Origin: Treponema sp.
GTDB lineage: Bacteria; Spirochaetota; Spirochaetia; Treponematales; Breznakiellaceae
Direction of reading: 5' to 3'
NCBI GenBank assembly: GCA_009780855.1
Contig: WQZG01000020.1
Coordinates: forward strand, 1 to 47,106
Length of the DNA: 47,106 nucleotides
Positions 8,498 to 17,142 of this stretch are shown one piece after another. A model generated the notes under the pieces. It was given only the letters and a program-made list of their open reading frames with translations, did not search any database and was not told where the DNA came from. Numbering within the stretch: position 1 is the first letter of the stretch; each line of letters begins with the position of its first letter. The translations under genes were made by a program, and so were the position numbers.

Positions 8498-9349
8498 TTA
8501 AAAAATGGTATTTTCTACAAGAGCCGCTTTCCGCTTAAGTTCTTCCAGTTCAGCATTGTTTAAGGGCGTTGGATTGCCGTTATATTTTTCTATAACGGAC
8601 AGGCCAAGCCTTAGCATCCTCGCGTCCCCGGGGCTTACCGCGGCGTGTACGTCCTGCGACAAGGTAAAACGCAGGGCAAGATCCGCGAGATCCGAGTCAT
8701 CGAATATCGGCCTGTACCAGCATTTTGGGTACCCGTCTTCCTTTGGATCTTTGGCCCTGTTGGCAAGAGCCTTAATGGCGATACGGCCCATATTCCTTTT
8801 GGCCGCTTCCTTTAGGGCGATCTGCCCCCGGCCGTTCTTTAACCAGCAGGCCCAGTTGATCGGAAAAAGAAGAGTGTCAAATTCAGCATAATTCATCAGT
8901 TTTACGGCAACTTCGTCAAAATGTGTTGTAATACCGATGTTTCGCACCAGGCCCTTCTTTTTTGCTTCGATTAAGACTTCGAGCGCGCCGTTCTTTCCGG
9001 TGATGGTATCGACATCCTCGGGTTTTACACCATGGAGCTGATACACATCAAAATAATCGGTTTTTAAAAGCTTCAAAGATTGTTCAAGCTCTGCCTGCGC
9101 CTTTTCTTTGGTAATCATGCCGGTCTTACAGGCAAGATGTATTCCCGAACGGAAAGGCTTGATGGCAGGACCCAGAATATCCTGCGAGTTGCCGTAGGAA
9201 GGGGCAACATCAAAATAGTTAATTCCCCTTTCAACAGCCTCGGCTACAATTTTGTCCGCCTCGGCCCCGGTAGTATCCCTGACAACTATGCCGCCAAAAG
9301 CAAAGACACTAATTTTAAGATTTGTTTTTCCAAGTATTCGGTATTCCAT
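8498..9349 (-). CDS. Aldo/keto reductase family oxidoreductase
   Basis: A 283-residue TIM-barrel NAD(P)H-dependent reductase. The AKR catalytic tetrad is visible as Asp47 and Tyr52 in INYFDVAPSYG, Lys75 in HLACKTG and His106 in VYQLHG. The start MEYRILGKTNLKISVFAFGG is typical of the general aldo/keto reductase group; no Cys-rich ferredoxin-like tail is present. It stands alone, divergent from the acyl-CoA synthetase gene. Substrate unknown. The promoter at 9356-9384 places the predicted transcription start at the ATG. Confidence 0.92.
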   Translation of the reverse strand: MEYRILGKTNLKISVFAFGGIVVRDTTGAEADKIVAEAVERGINYFDVAPSYGNSQDILGPAIKPFRSGIHLACKTGMITKEKAQAELEQSLKLLKTDYFDVYQLHGVKPEDVDTITGKNGALEVLIEAKKKGLVRNIGITTHFDEVAVKLMNYAEFDTLLFPINWACWLKNGRGQIALKEAAKRNMGRIAIKALANRAKDPKEDGYPKCWYRPIFDDSDLADLALRFTLSQDVHAAVSPGDARMLRLGLSVIEKYNGNPTPLNNAELEELKRKAALVENTIF

Positions 9350-9355
9350 GTTATT

Positions 9356-9384
9356 ATTATAAATTAAAAACTCACCTTACGCAA
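9356..9384 (-). promoter_or_regulatory. Promoter with -10 six bases from the ATG (leaderless candidate)
   Basis: Minus strand: TTGCGT (9384-9379), 17-base spacer, TATAAT (9361-9356), then AATAAC and the ATG at 9349. The predicted +1 is the A of the start codon and there is no Shine-Dalgarno. Confidence 0.6.
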
Positions 9385-9415
9385 CTTTCAATAAAAAGAT
9401 ATTGTCAAACCTGGC

Positions 9416-11026
9416 ATGATAATCCTTGATAAACTCACCCTGGGCGCCCTGGTCTTAAAGGCGGCCGCAAAATACACCGGCAAAACCGCCTTTCAAATCT
9501 ACCGTGATAACGGAGTGTACAACCAGGTAAGTTATTCTGAATTAGGGACCAAAGCAAAACAGTTTGCCGCCTGTTTAAAAGCCTGCGGCGTAAAACAATC
9601 GGACCGCGTGATGCTGCTTGCGGAAAACAGGCCCGAATGGGTAATCGCCTATTTTGGCATCGCCCTGGCCGGAGCGGTTTCTGTACCGGTTCTGGTTGAT
9701 TTTATTGACGAACAAGTTCTGGCAATAGCCGGACACGCCGAAGTCTCGGCAGTTTGTGTAACAGAACGCACCGCGGTAAAAATAGAAAAACTCCGCGGTT
9801 CCATACCTTTCATCATACTTGATGACCCGGATTTACTGACGCAGGATTTATTAACCGAAAACAATCCTGCATCTGCAGAAGACACAGCAAACAATCCTGC
9901 CGAAAAAAATGACTTGTCCGGCGAAGATGATCTTGCGTCCATAATCTACACGTCGGGGACAATGGGGACAAGCAAGGGCGTCGCTCTCTCGCACAGGAAC
10001 CTGGTCTTTACGGCAATGGCCGCGAGGAAAATCGCAAAAATTTATGCCAGAGACCGGATTCTGTCCGTAATTCCCCTGGCTCATACCTATGAATGCACTG
10101 TCGGTCTTCTAACTCCGGTCATAAGCGGCGCATGCATAACCTATCTGGACAGGCCGCCCTCACCGGTCATTTTACTGCCTGCCATGCAGACCCTTAGGCC
10201 CACAGCCATTGTTACGGTTCCGCTGTTTATAGAAAAAATTTACCGCAGCCATATTCTTCCGCAAATGGAAGCAACTCCTTTATACAAATGGAAACTGACC
10301 CGCCTGTTGGTTATAAAGGCGGCCGGCGCCCGTTTGATGGAGCTTATGGGTTCGTCAATGAGATTCTTTGGAGTCGGAGGGGCTCCGCTTGCCGATGACA
10401 CAGAAAAATTCCTAAAAGACACAGGCTTCCCGTATTCGATTGGTTACGGCCTTACAGAAACTTCTCCCCTGGTTACCGGAACCATTCCCTACCATTTTCC
10501 GCTGCGTTCGTCAGGAAAGGCGATTCCCGGCGTTGAAGTACGGATCGGCGATGAAGGCGAAATACAGGTCCGCGGGCCAAACGTAATGATGGGTTATTAC
10601 AGGGACGAAGAAAGGACAAAGCAGGCGTTTACAGACGACGGCTGGTTCAGGACCGGAGACCTGGGCGGACTGGACAAAAAAGGCAACCTCTTTATCAGGG
10701 GCCGGCTTAAAGCCGTCATCATCGGGCCTTCCGGTGAGAACATTTACCCTGAAGAAATCGAAAACATCCTCAGCGCTTCTTTTTTGGTAGAAGACGCTCT
10801 GGTAATCCCCGGCTCCAGGGGAGAGCTGGTTGCCCTGATAGTCCTTTCGGAAAAAGCCAAAACAGCCCTTGCGGCCCTGGCCGACAACATTGAAGAATTA
10901 AAACAAAACGTAAACAAACGCCTGGCCGCGTTTTCGCGGCTTAACCGCATCGAAATTCAGCAGGAACCTTTTGAAAAAACCCCAACCCGCAAGATAAAAC
11001 GATTCCTGTATTTTAAAAAAGATTAA
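9416..11026 (+). CDS. AMP-forming acyl-CoA synthetase (long-chain fatty acid CoA ligase type)
   Basis: A 536-residue ANL-superfamily enzyme that adenylates a carboxylate and transfers it to CoA. Motifs in order: phosphate-binding loop YTSGTMGTSKG (about 178-188), YGLTETSPLVT (A5 region), GWFRTGDLGGLDKKGNLFIRG (A7/A8 hinge), and PTRKIKRF with the conserved catalytic Lys near the C-terminus. The region 140-170 before the P-loop is a hydrophilic Asn/Asp/Ala-rich insert. It looks monocistronic, divergent from the aldo/keto reductase and convergent with the PASTA gene. The ATG at 9416 has no good ribosome site. Long-chain specificity is inferred from overall resemblance, so another carboxylate is possible. 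Confidence 0.9.
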   Translation: MIILDKLTLGALVLKAAAKYTGKTAFQIYRDNGVYNQVSYSELGTKAKQFAACLKACGVKQSDRVMLLAENRPEWVIAYFGIALAGAVSVPVLVDFIDEQVLAIAGHAEVSAVCVTERTAVKIEKLRGSIPFIILDDPDLLTQDLLTENNPASAEDTANNPAEKNDLSGEDDLASIIYTSGTMGTSKGVALSHRNLVFTAMAARKIAKIYARDRILSVIPLAHTYECTVGLLTPVISGACITYLDRPPSPVILLPAMQTLRPTAIVTVPLFIEKIYRSHILPQMEATPLYKWKLTRLLVIKAAGARLMELMGSSMRFFGVGGAPLADDTEKFLKDTGFPYSIGYGLTETSPLVTGTIPYHFPLRSSGKAIPGVEVRIGDEGEIQVRGPNVMMGYYRDEERTKQAFTDDGWFRTGDLGGLDKKGNLFIRGRLKAVIIGPSGENIYPEEIENILSASFLVEDALVIPGSRGELVALIVLSEKAKTALAALADNIEELKQNVNKRLAAFSRLNRIEIQQEPFEKTPTRKIKRFLYFKKD

Positions 11027-11047
11027 ACAGAAAAAATTTTTATAAAA

Positions 11048-11230
11048 GAGTTTCTCACAGAGATCACAGAGACACGGGGTACACAGAGAAAAATAATAGC
11101 GGTATGCAGTCATTGCGAGTTTTTATACACTTCGATTGTTTACCGCTTTTTCTTTTCTAACTTTACTTTTCTAATTTCCACTTTTTCTCCGTGTCCTTAG
11201 TGAGCTCCGTGCCTCAGTGAGATTCTCCTT
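11048..11230. repeat. Dispersed CACRGAG-rich repeat, copy B (inverted pair)
   Basis: TTTCTCACAGAGATCACAG and GACACGG...ACACAGAGAA at 11048-11096 face an inverted relative, CTTTTTCTCCGTGTCCTTAG through GCCTCAGTGAGATTCTCC, at 11181-11230. Together they fill the 212-base gap between two convergent genes. A transcript would fold the two arms together, so it may act as a two-way terminator or mark a small non-autonomous element. Confidence 0.65.
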
Positions 11231-11238
11231 CAGTAAAC

Positions 11239-12291
11239 TTACAACTGGTTAATGTTAAGACTCTCAACAGGGCGGACCACGGTTTCCCTGTAGACTTCGC
11301 GGTTCAATACCAAAAGGATAAGAACTGTCCCGGCAGGCAAGTCGTAGGGTACAGTCAATTCTCCGCCGGCATATTCTGTGGCCAGCAAGCGGCGCCTCTC
11401 GCCGCCGGGAAGCTGGGCTTCAAGGCGCAGCGCAAGCGGGTACGGGTTTTTGGCCATAGCGTACTTAAAGAGGTTAAAAACAGAAGATCTGTTCTCGTTG
11501 GAAGGGGCGGCAATGGTAAAACTGACCCTTGTTTCCGCGGAAATCATCGTGTCCGGCGCAGGGAACTGACCGACTACGGCGCCGGGAGTTTCTCCGGCTG
11601 TTGCGGGCCGCATGGAAAAGACAAAATCTATTCCGATCCGGCCAATCAGTTCCAGGGCCGCATCCGGGCTCATCCCCATAAAACTCGGCAGCCGCACAAG
11701 AGCTTCTTCGGGGCCTGTGCTTACAACAAGTTCCAGCATGGTCGGGCCGGAAATCCCTGTACCAGGTTCGGGCTGCTGCTGTAAAATTGTTCCCGGAGGC
11801 TCGGCGGAATGCTCATACATGAGCGGTTCCTTAAGTGTGAGCATGGGCGGAGCAAGGGTCCCTTCCGAAGCGAAAAGCGTCTGCAGATCCATACGGACTT
11901 CATCTATATTGCGGCCAAGGTAACTTTCAACAGTGTTGATAAGGGCGCCCTGGCTTACCACCAGCTTGATCCTGCGGCCCGCCTTGACTATGGTTCCTGC
12001 CTCCGGACTTTGCTCCAGGATTAACCCCTTGTCGGCGGAAGTCTGCGTATAACGGAGCTGAATGCGCGGATAAAGTTCCTTGACCTGAAGTTCCAGCAGA
12101 GCTCCGGTCAGTTCCATGCCCTGCACATTGGGAACCATGGTCTGCTCGGCGCCCCGGACATTGATAAAAAAAACAGTCAAAGCAATAATGCCCACAAATA
12201 CGATTAGACCAGCCACCATGGAAATAAATAACCTAAGGTGATTGCCAACATAACCTTCAATGGAGTCAAGATCGAAATTAAAAAATCCCAT
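11239..12291 (-). CDS. PASTA-repeat protein with one membrane anchor
   Basis: A 350-residue protein: short cytoplasmic tail, one transmembrane helix (about 19-43, LFISMVAGLIVFVGIIALTVFFI) and then three PASTA repeats: VPNVQGMEL to LVVSQG (about 52-114), a divergent second near 115-190, and VRLPSFMGMSPDAALELI onward. PASTA domains bind muropeptides and usually sit on Ser/Thr kinases or penicillin-binding proteins, but here no kinase is fused. The C-terminal 80 residues form an extra beta-rich domain. It is the last gene of def-fmt-PASTA, 25 bases after fmt, with a good AGAGG site before the ATG. A periplasmic role at the cell wall is inferred. Confidence 0.85.
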   Translation of the reverse strand: MGFFNFDLDSIEGYVGNHLRLFISMVAGLIVFVGIIALTVFFINVRGAEQTMVPNVQGMELTGALLELQVKELYPRIQLRYTQTSADKGLILEQSPEAGTIVKAGRRIKLVVSQGALINTVESYLGRNIDEVRMDLQTLFASEGTLAPPMLTLKEPLMYEHSAEPPGTILQQQPEPGTGISGPTMLELVVSTGPEEALVRLPSFMGMSPDAALELIGRIGIDFVFSMRPATAGETPGAVVGQFPAPDTMISAETRVSFTIAAPSNENRSSVFNLFKYAMAKNPYPLALRLEAQLPGGERRRLLATEYAGGELTVPYDLPAGTVLILLVLNREVYRETVVRPVESLNINQL

Positions 12292-12316
12292 TCAAACCTC
12301 TATTCCGGTCAAACAT

Positions 12317-13285
12317 CTATTCCAGCCGCGCGCCCAAAAAATCGCGGGCGCCGTTGAGGAACAATTTCCAGGCAAGAGCTTTTTTTGCCTGGCGCTGGAG
12401 GACAGAAACCGCAAAAGTCCCGTCTCCAGTTTGTATCAATATTCCGTAATTCCTGTCTATACCCAGGACTGTACCTGCCGGCTGTCCGGTATACGCATAT
12501 TCTATTACAGATCCTTCCAATATATAAAGATCCTCGCCGCCAAACCTGGTATAACAAAAGGGCCATGGATTAAAGGCCCTTACCCTGGCATCAATTTCTG
12601 CGGCAGCCAAATTCCAGTCAATGCGGCCCTGCTCTCTGGAAATAATGAATGAATTAATTACTTCTCCGGTCTGGGGCCGGGGTTTCAGAGTTCCATTCAT
12701 TAAATCGTTAATGACCAAAGGAAGCATCCGGCCGGCCAGGTCTGCGGCAATAAGGCTTAATGACGCCGCAGTCTCCCTTCCGTTCAGCGGAATTTTCTCC
12801 TGCGCCAAAATTTCCCCGGTATCCATTTCCGCAGCAATCCTCTGGATTGTGACACCGGTCTCTTTGTCTCTTCCAAGAATTGCCGCCTGGATTGGAGCAG
12901 GCCCCCGGTAACGCGGAAGCAGGCTCGGATGCACATTGATCGCGCCCAACTTAAATAACGAAAGACACTTTGGCCCAAAAATACGGCCATACGCAAAACA
13001 TACAAGCAGATCGCAGTTTAAAGCCGCGATTTGATTCCTTGCCTGCGCGCCAATCCTGTCAAATTTTAACTGTACTATCGGCTGCGAACCCCTGGCCTGT
13101 TGTTCTGCCGAAAGGATCGAAGCGGCGGCAGAAATTTCAGTAGGAACAGCCCCTCCCTTCCTTCCGTGTAAAGTATCGGGATTGGTCAGGACACCGGCAA
13201 CCTGTACACTGCTGCCATCCATTGCGGACAATGCGGTCAGCGAAGGTACAGCTATAGCCGGACTGCCGGCAAAAAGAATCCTCAA
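12317..13285 (-). CDS. fmt: Methionyl-tRNA formyltransferase
   Basis: A 323-residue enzyme that formylates initiator Met-tRNA using 10-formyltetrahydrofolate. Catalytic residues are visible as Asn117 and His119 in INVHPSLLPRYRG and Asp155 in MDTGEIL; the start MRILFAGSPAIAVPSL matches the family. The reading frame is open further upstream, but that extension lies inside def and looks unlike the family. I therefore place the start at the TTG at 13285, which overlaps the def stop as TTGA. This gives the usual family length and predicts coupled translation with def, the enzyme that later removes the formyl group. Confidence 0.94.
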   Translation of the reverse strand: MRILFAGSPAIAVPSLTALSAMDGSSVQVAGVLTNPDTLHGRKGGAVPTEISAAASILSAEQQARGSQPIVQLKFDRIGAQARNQIAALNCDLLVCFAYGRIFGPKCLSLFKLGAINVHPSLLPRYRGPAPIQAAILGRDKETGVTIQRIAAEMDTGEILAQEKIPLNGRETAASLSLIAADLAGRMLPLVINDLMNGTLKPRPQTGEVINSFIISREQGRIDWNLAAAEIDARVRAFNPWPFCYTRFGGEDLYILEGSVIEYAYTGQPAGTVLGIDRNYGILIQTGDGTFAVSVLQRQAKKALAWKLFLNGARDFLGARLE

Positions 13286-13800
13286 ACCCTGTACCGGGCC
13301 TTTTGGCGGCGTTCTTTCTGCATGGCGATTCTTTCGTACTTTGCCACAATTTTTTCGCGCCTCTGTTCCGGAATCCGGTCGATAAACAGCATCCCTTCCA
13401 GGTGATCGTACTCGTGCAGAATCACACGCGCCAAAAGGCCTGTAACTTCCAGTGTAAAAGGCTTGCCGCATTCGTTCCACGCCTGAATTTTAATGGTCTG
13501 GGGCCGTATAACATCCGCGTAAAGGCCCGGAATTGAAAGGCAGCCTTCTTCGTACCTGACTGTCTCCGGGGAAGTTTCGATAATGGACGGATTGATAAAA
13601 ACCCGGGGAACATCATTTTCTATATGAACCGCGAAGATCCTTTCCATACGGCCGACTTGCGGGCCCGCCAAACCCAGCCCCCTGCCGTCATGGAGAGTCT
13701 GGACCAGATCCGCGGCTATTTGCTGGTATTCCGGTGTAATTTGTTTTACAGGCAAAGCTTTTTGGTGAAGCAATTCGTTGCCCAAAAGTAAAATTTCCAT
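13282..13800 (-). CDS. def: Peptide deformylase
   Basis: A 172-residue metalloenzyme that removes the N-formyl group from nascent proteins. All three family motifs are present: GLGLAGPQVG (41-50, with Gly where Ala is more common), EGCLSIPG with metal-ligand Cys87, and HEYDHLEG with His129, catalytic Glu130 and His133. It is the first gene of def-fmt-PASTA. The ATG at 13800 has no Shine-Dalgarno, but TATGAT ends 8 bases before it, so the mRNA may be nearly leaderless. Confidence 0.96.
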   Translation of the reverse strand: MEILLLGNELLHQKALPVKQITPEYQQIAADLVQTLHDGRGLGLAGPQVGRMERIFAVHIENDVPRVFINPSIIETSPETVRYEEGCLSIPGLYADVIRPQTIKIQAWNECGKPFTLEVTGLLARVILHEYDHLEGMLFIDRIPEQRREKIVAKYERIAMQKERRQKARYRV

Positions 13801-13808
13801 GCAAATTA

Positions 13809-13837
13809 ATCATAGCGAAAATTCGGGGTTATAGTAA
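13809..13837 (-). promoter_or_regulatory. Putative promoter close to the def start
   Basis: Minus strand: TTACTA, 17-base spacer, TATGAT ending 8 bases before the def ATG, with no ribosome site between. The -35 is poor (3 of 6). It shares the short 77-base divergent gap with manC. Confidence 0.4.
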
Positions 13838-13877
13838 ATATGTATTAAATCCTATTTATCCGTGCTAACCTGATCCC

Positions 13878-15089
13878 ATGCCTTTTAACGATTGCATCAT
13901 CCTGGCCGGCGGTTCGGGGACCAGACTCTGGCCGGCAAGCAGTTCCAAAAAGCCCAAACAATTCCTGCCTGTCCCGCAGCAAACCGGCGCCACAAATAAT
14001 ACCGGTCCAAATAACTTTCTGTACGCCTCTGTTGAAAGGGCATTTTCGGTATTGGAAGAATCTCCGGACAGCAGGGTCATAATAATCGCGGGCAGGGAAC
14101 ATGTTGCAGCCATCGCGGATACATGCGCGTTATTACTTGAGGATCAGCGCAAACGCCTGGTACTGATTCCGGAGCCGCAAGCAAAAAATACAGCGCCGGC
14201 CATTGTCTGCTGCCTGTTGTATTCAGAATTGTTGAATAAGGGACACGACAGAACCATACTCGTTCTTACAAGCGATCATCTTATCCGCCCCATGGAAATT
14301 TTTAAGGCCGACGCCGGCGCCGCGGAAATTTTCGCGCGGCAAAATGAGATGGCGGTTTTTGGAATCCAGCCTAAAACACCGAATACCGGTTACGGTTATA
14401 TTGAAACTTCCGGACTCACAAAAATAAAGCCGGAGCTTGGTCCTGATCCCGAGCCGGCGGTTTACACGGTATTAAGCTTCCGGGAAAAACCGGATATAGA
14501 AAAAGCCAAAGAATTCCTGGAAGCCGGAAACTACTACTGGAACTCCGGTATGTTCGCTTTTTCCCTGGAGTTCATGCTGAATGAATTTAAAAAAAACGCG
14601 CCGGATTTGATTGGGCCTTTTATAAAAAATTTAGGGGAACCGGATAATAAATCGTATTCGATTAATAACGGAATCAGGATCCTTGATAAATGGGACGGTT
14701 TACCGGACGCATACAGGGACACACAAAAAATTTCTTTCGACTACGCCATCGCGGAAAAATGCGGCAGAACTGTAATGGTTAAAGCCGGTTTTGACTGGGT
14801 TGACGTGGGAAGCTGGGATGTTTACGCGGACCTGCTGTCCAGGCAAAGTCAAACCGGTCCGGCTTCTGTTGCCGGCGATTCAGAGATTTTTAACATTGAC
14901 AGTAAAAACAGTTTTGTGGATTCCGACATTCCGGTCGCGATGGTAAACGTTGATGATCTGATTGTAGTAATACGGACAGGCAAAGACGGCGGACCCAAAG
15001 CAGCCCTGATCGCAAGGAAAGGGGAGACCCAGAAAGTCCAGGACATAGTAAAGCAAATCAGGGACGCCGGAAGATCCGAGTTGTTATAA
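13878..15089 (+). CDS. manC: Mannose-1-phosphate guanylyltransferase
   Basis: A 403-residue nucleotidyltransferase that makes GDP-mannose from mannose 1-phosphate and GTP for glycan synthesis. The nucleotide-binding motif AGGSGTRLWPASS lies at 10-22, with LTSDHLI, NTGYGYIE, FREKPD and YYWNSGMFAF following in the expected order. It lacks the C-terminal isomerase domain of bifunctional enzymes. The gene is divergent from def. There is no ribosome site; TGCTAACCT, an extended -10-like motif, ends 6 bases before the ATG, so leaderless translation is possible here as well. Confidence 0.94.
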   Translation: MPFNDCIILAGGSGTRLWPASSSKKPKQFLPVPQQTGATNNTGPNNFLYASVERAFSVLEESPDSRVIIIAGREHVAAIADTCALLLEDQRKRLVLIPEPQAKNTAPAIVCCLLYSELLNKGHDRTILVLTSDHLIRPMEIFKADAGAAEIFARQNEMAVFGIQPKTPNTGYGYIETSGLTKIKPELGPDPEPAVYTVLSFREKPDIEKAKEFLEAGNYYWNSGMFAFSLEFMLNEFKKNAPDLIGPFIKNLGEPDNKSYSINNGIRILDKWDGLPDAYRDTQKISFDYAIAEKCGRTVMVKAGFDWVDVGSWDVYADLLSRQSQTGPASVAGDSEIFNIDSKNSFVDSDIPVAMVNVDDLIVVIRTGKDGGPKAALIARKGETQKVQDIVKQIRDAGRSELL

Positions 15090-15106
15090 TATTTGCACGG
15101 ATGCAG

Positions 15107-15130
15107 GCGGCATGGATGCCGCTAAAAAAG
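15107..15130. terminator. Hairpin between convergent manC and pduL
   Basis: GCGGCATGGATGCCGC (15107-15122) is a perfect short inverted repeat followed by TAAAAAAGG. It lies in the 44-base gap between the two convergent stops. There is no T-run on either transcript directly after the stem, so it is at best a weak terminator. Confidence 0.35.
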
Positions 15131-15133
15131 GCT

Positions 15134-15703
15134 TTAGATAACTTCTACCTGGTCGCCGTTCTGCAAACCGGCAGCGTTGCCTTCATCGGTATCTACGTGC
15201 ATTTCGTTGATGTGGCCGTCGCCTGACCGTATAAGGACTTTTTCAAAAATAAGGGGCCTGGTGCCGGAAGTTTTTACGGTTACCCAATCCTTGTCTTTAA
15301 GGCCGGCTTCTTTTGCCTGTGCATTGGAAAGGTGAATGTGGCGCAGGGCGATTATGGCGCCTTTGGAAAGCTGGACTTCGCCGGCCGGACCGATTAGTTT
15401 TACGCCGGGAGAACCGTCAAGGACTCCGGATTCCCTGACAGGCAGGGTGAGGCCTATTGTTCTGGCGTCAGTCATGGCAAGTTCAACCTGGGTCTCTTTG
15501 CGGCAGGGGCCCAGAATGCGCAGGCCCTTGAGTGTACCTTTGGGGCCTGTAACATCGACCTGTTCTTCCGCGGCAAATTGTCCCGGCTGCTTGAGTTCTT
15601 TTTTTACAGTAAGTTTATGTCCGGCCCCGAACAGTTTGGCCAGGTCCGCTTCACTAAGGTGAAGATGTTTATTTGAAATCCCGATTTCTACTTTGTATCC
15701 CAT
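15134..15703 (-). CDS. pduL: Phosphate propanoyltransferase / phosphotransacetylase (PduL type)
   Basis: A 189-residue PduL-family enzyme that interconverts acyl-CoA and acyl phosphate. Conserved zinc-ligand His clusters are visible as SNKHLHLSEADL (about 11-22) and LRHIHLSNAQA (about 120-130), with the family signature GPxGxLxxxRILGPxRxxTQVELAMTDAR between them. No encapsulation peptide is seen, so it probably acts in the cytoplasm as a substitute for Pta. A GGAGG lies 7 bases before the ATG. It is divergent from ackA, whose product uses the acetyl phosphate made here to form ATP and acetate. Confidence 0.93.
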   Translation of the reverse strand: MGYKVEIGISNKHLHLSEADLAKLFGAGHKLTVKKELKQPGQFAAEEQVDVTGPKGTLKGLRILGPCRKETQVELAMTDARTIGLTLPVRESGVLDGSPGVKLIGPAGEVQLSKGAIIALRHIHLSNAQAKEAGLKDKDWVTVKTSGTRPLIFEKVLIRSGDGHINEMHVDTDEGNAAGLQNGDQVEVI

Positions 15704-15795
15704 TTTTATGCCTCCGTAATCAGCAATCTGATGCCTTTAAATTTGGATTATTTTATTATAGAATATATTAATGACAGAGTTAAGGTGAGGTTTAT

Positions 15796-17133
15796 ATGGT
15801 TATTCTGACTTTGAACTGCGGTTCATCTTCGGTTAAATATCAGTTGTTCAATTGGGATACCCAGGATGTACTGGCGGTCGGCGGGGTGGAGAAGGTAACA
15901 CAGGGTGAATCATTCATCAAACACCGTGCAATGGGCCGCGATGAATATACCGCATCCCACGATTGCCCGACCCATACGGACGCGGTTGATTTAATAGTAA
16001 AAACATTGACAGATCCCAGGGCGGGCGTTTTAAAAGACATGAGCGTCATCAAAGCGGTCGGCCACAGGGTGGTTCACGGCGGCGATAAATTCACAAAAAG
16101 CGTAATTGTGGATGACGCGGCAATGAAAGCTTTCAATGAGATGAAGGAAATGAGCCCGCTGCACAATCCCGCGAACATTATGGGAATTGAGGCTGCTAAA
16201 AAAATTCTGCCGGATGTTCCGCATTGCGCCATTATGGACACGGCCTGGCATCAGACCATGCCGCCTTCATCATATCTTTACGCGGTGCCCTGGGAATGGT
16301 ACGAAAAATACCAGGTGCGGCGCTACGGTTTCCACGGCACAAGCTTTCTCTACACGGCAAAACGCGCGGCTGTGCTGCTCGGGAAAGACCCGTTCAAAAC
16401 CAATCTGATAATATGCCACCTGGGCAACGGTTCTTCTGTAAACGCGGTAAAGAACGGAGTTTCGTTTGATACTTCAATGGGCATTTCACCCCTGGAAGGT
16501 CTGGTAATGGGTACACGTTCCGGCGACATGGATCCCGCGCTGCCGTTTTATGTAATGCGCAAAACCGGAATGAGCGCGCAGGAAGTGGAAAGCGCGCTTA
16601 ATAAAAAATCAGGTCTCCTGGGACTCACCGGCGGTCTGACCGACAGACGCGACATTGAAGCCGCAGTGCAAAAAGGCGACAAACGCGCGGAACTTGCGCA
16701 GGATATAGAAGCCCACAGGGTAAAAAAATACATCGGCGCGTATTGGGCCGCGCTGGGAAGCGTTGACGCGCTTGTTCTTACGGCAGGAGTCGGTGAGTTC
16801 GCCTGGTTTATGCGTAAAAAGATCCTGTCGGGCCTTGAAGGTATCGGCATAGTGTTTGATGAAAATAAAAATAAAACAGCCATGACCAGAAACGCGGAAA
16901 CCCTGATTTCCAAACCAGAGTCAAAAATACCGGTCTTTATTATTCCCACCGACGAGGAACTGGTAATGACCGAAGACACATACGCCCTGATAGCCGGAAC
17001 CTACGATGTACATACCAACTTTATCTACACATTCCAGCTGCGGGGTTATAAAAACAAGGGAAGGGCCGAGGGGTTAAAATCCGATCTGGTAAAAAATCCA
17101 GGTCTAAAAGATATAATCGCCCTGCCCAAATAA
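15796..17133 (+). CDS. ackA: Acetate kinase
   Basis: A 445-residue enzyme that converts acetyl phosphate and ADP to acetate and ATP. Family motifs include [13 protein letters not shown] at the start, [36 protein letters not shown] and GVGE near 330. The protein is about 40 residues longer than typical acetate kinases; the extension (from [15 protein letters not shown] to the end) is basic and unusual. A clear AAGGTGAGG precedes the ATG. With PduL across the short divergent gap it forms the acetate fermentation branch. The next gene starts 9 bases downstream. Confidence 0.95.
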   Translation: MVILTLNCGSSSVKYQLFNWDTQDVLAVGGVEKVTQGESFIKHRAMGRDEYTASHDCPTHTDAVDLIVKTLTDPRAGVLKDMSVIKAVGHRVVHGGDKFTKSVIVDDAAMKAFNEMKEMSPLHNPANIMGIEAAKKILPDVPHCAIMDTAWHQTMPPSSYLYAVPWEWYEKYQVRRYGFHGTSFLYTAKRAAVLLGKDPFKTNLIICHLGNGSSVNAVKNGVSFDTSMGISPLEGLVMGTRSGDMDPALPFYVMRKTGMSAQEVESALNKKSGLLGLTGGLTDRRDIEAAVQKGDKRAELAQDIEAHRVKKYIGAYWAALGSVDALVLTAGVGEFAWFMRKKILSGLEGIGIVFDENKNKTAMTRNAETLISKPESKIPVFIIPTDEELVMTEDTYALIAGTYDVHTNFIYTFQLRGYKNKGRAEGLKSDLVKNPGLKDIIALPK

Positions 17134-17142
17134 GGATAATTA

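Noticed and set aside
13286-13480. Upstream extension of the fmt reading frame (about 65 codons)
   Set aside because: It lies wholly inside def on the same strand in another frame, is Arg-rich and unlike the family start; the TTG at 13285 gives the normal fmt protein.
15107-15130. Strong intrinsic terminator between manC and pduL
   Set aside because: The stem is real but there is no T-run immediately downstream on either strand, so it is listed only at low confidence.
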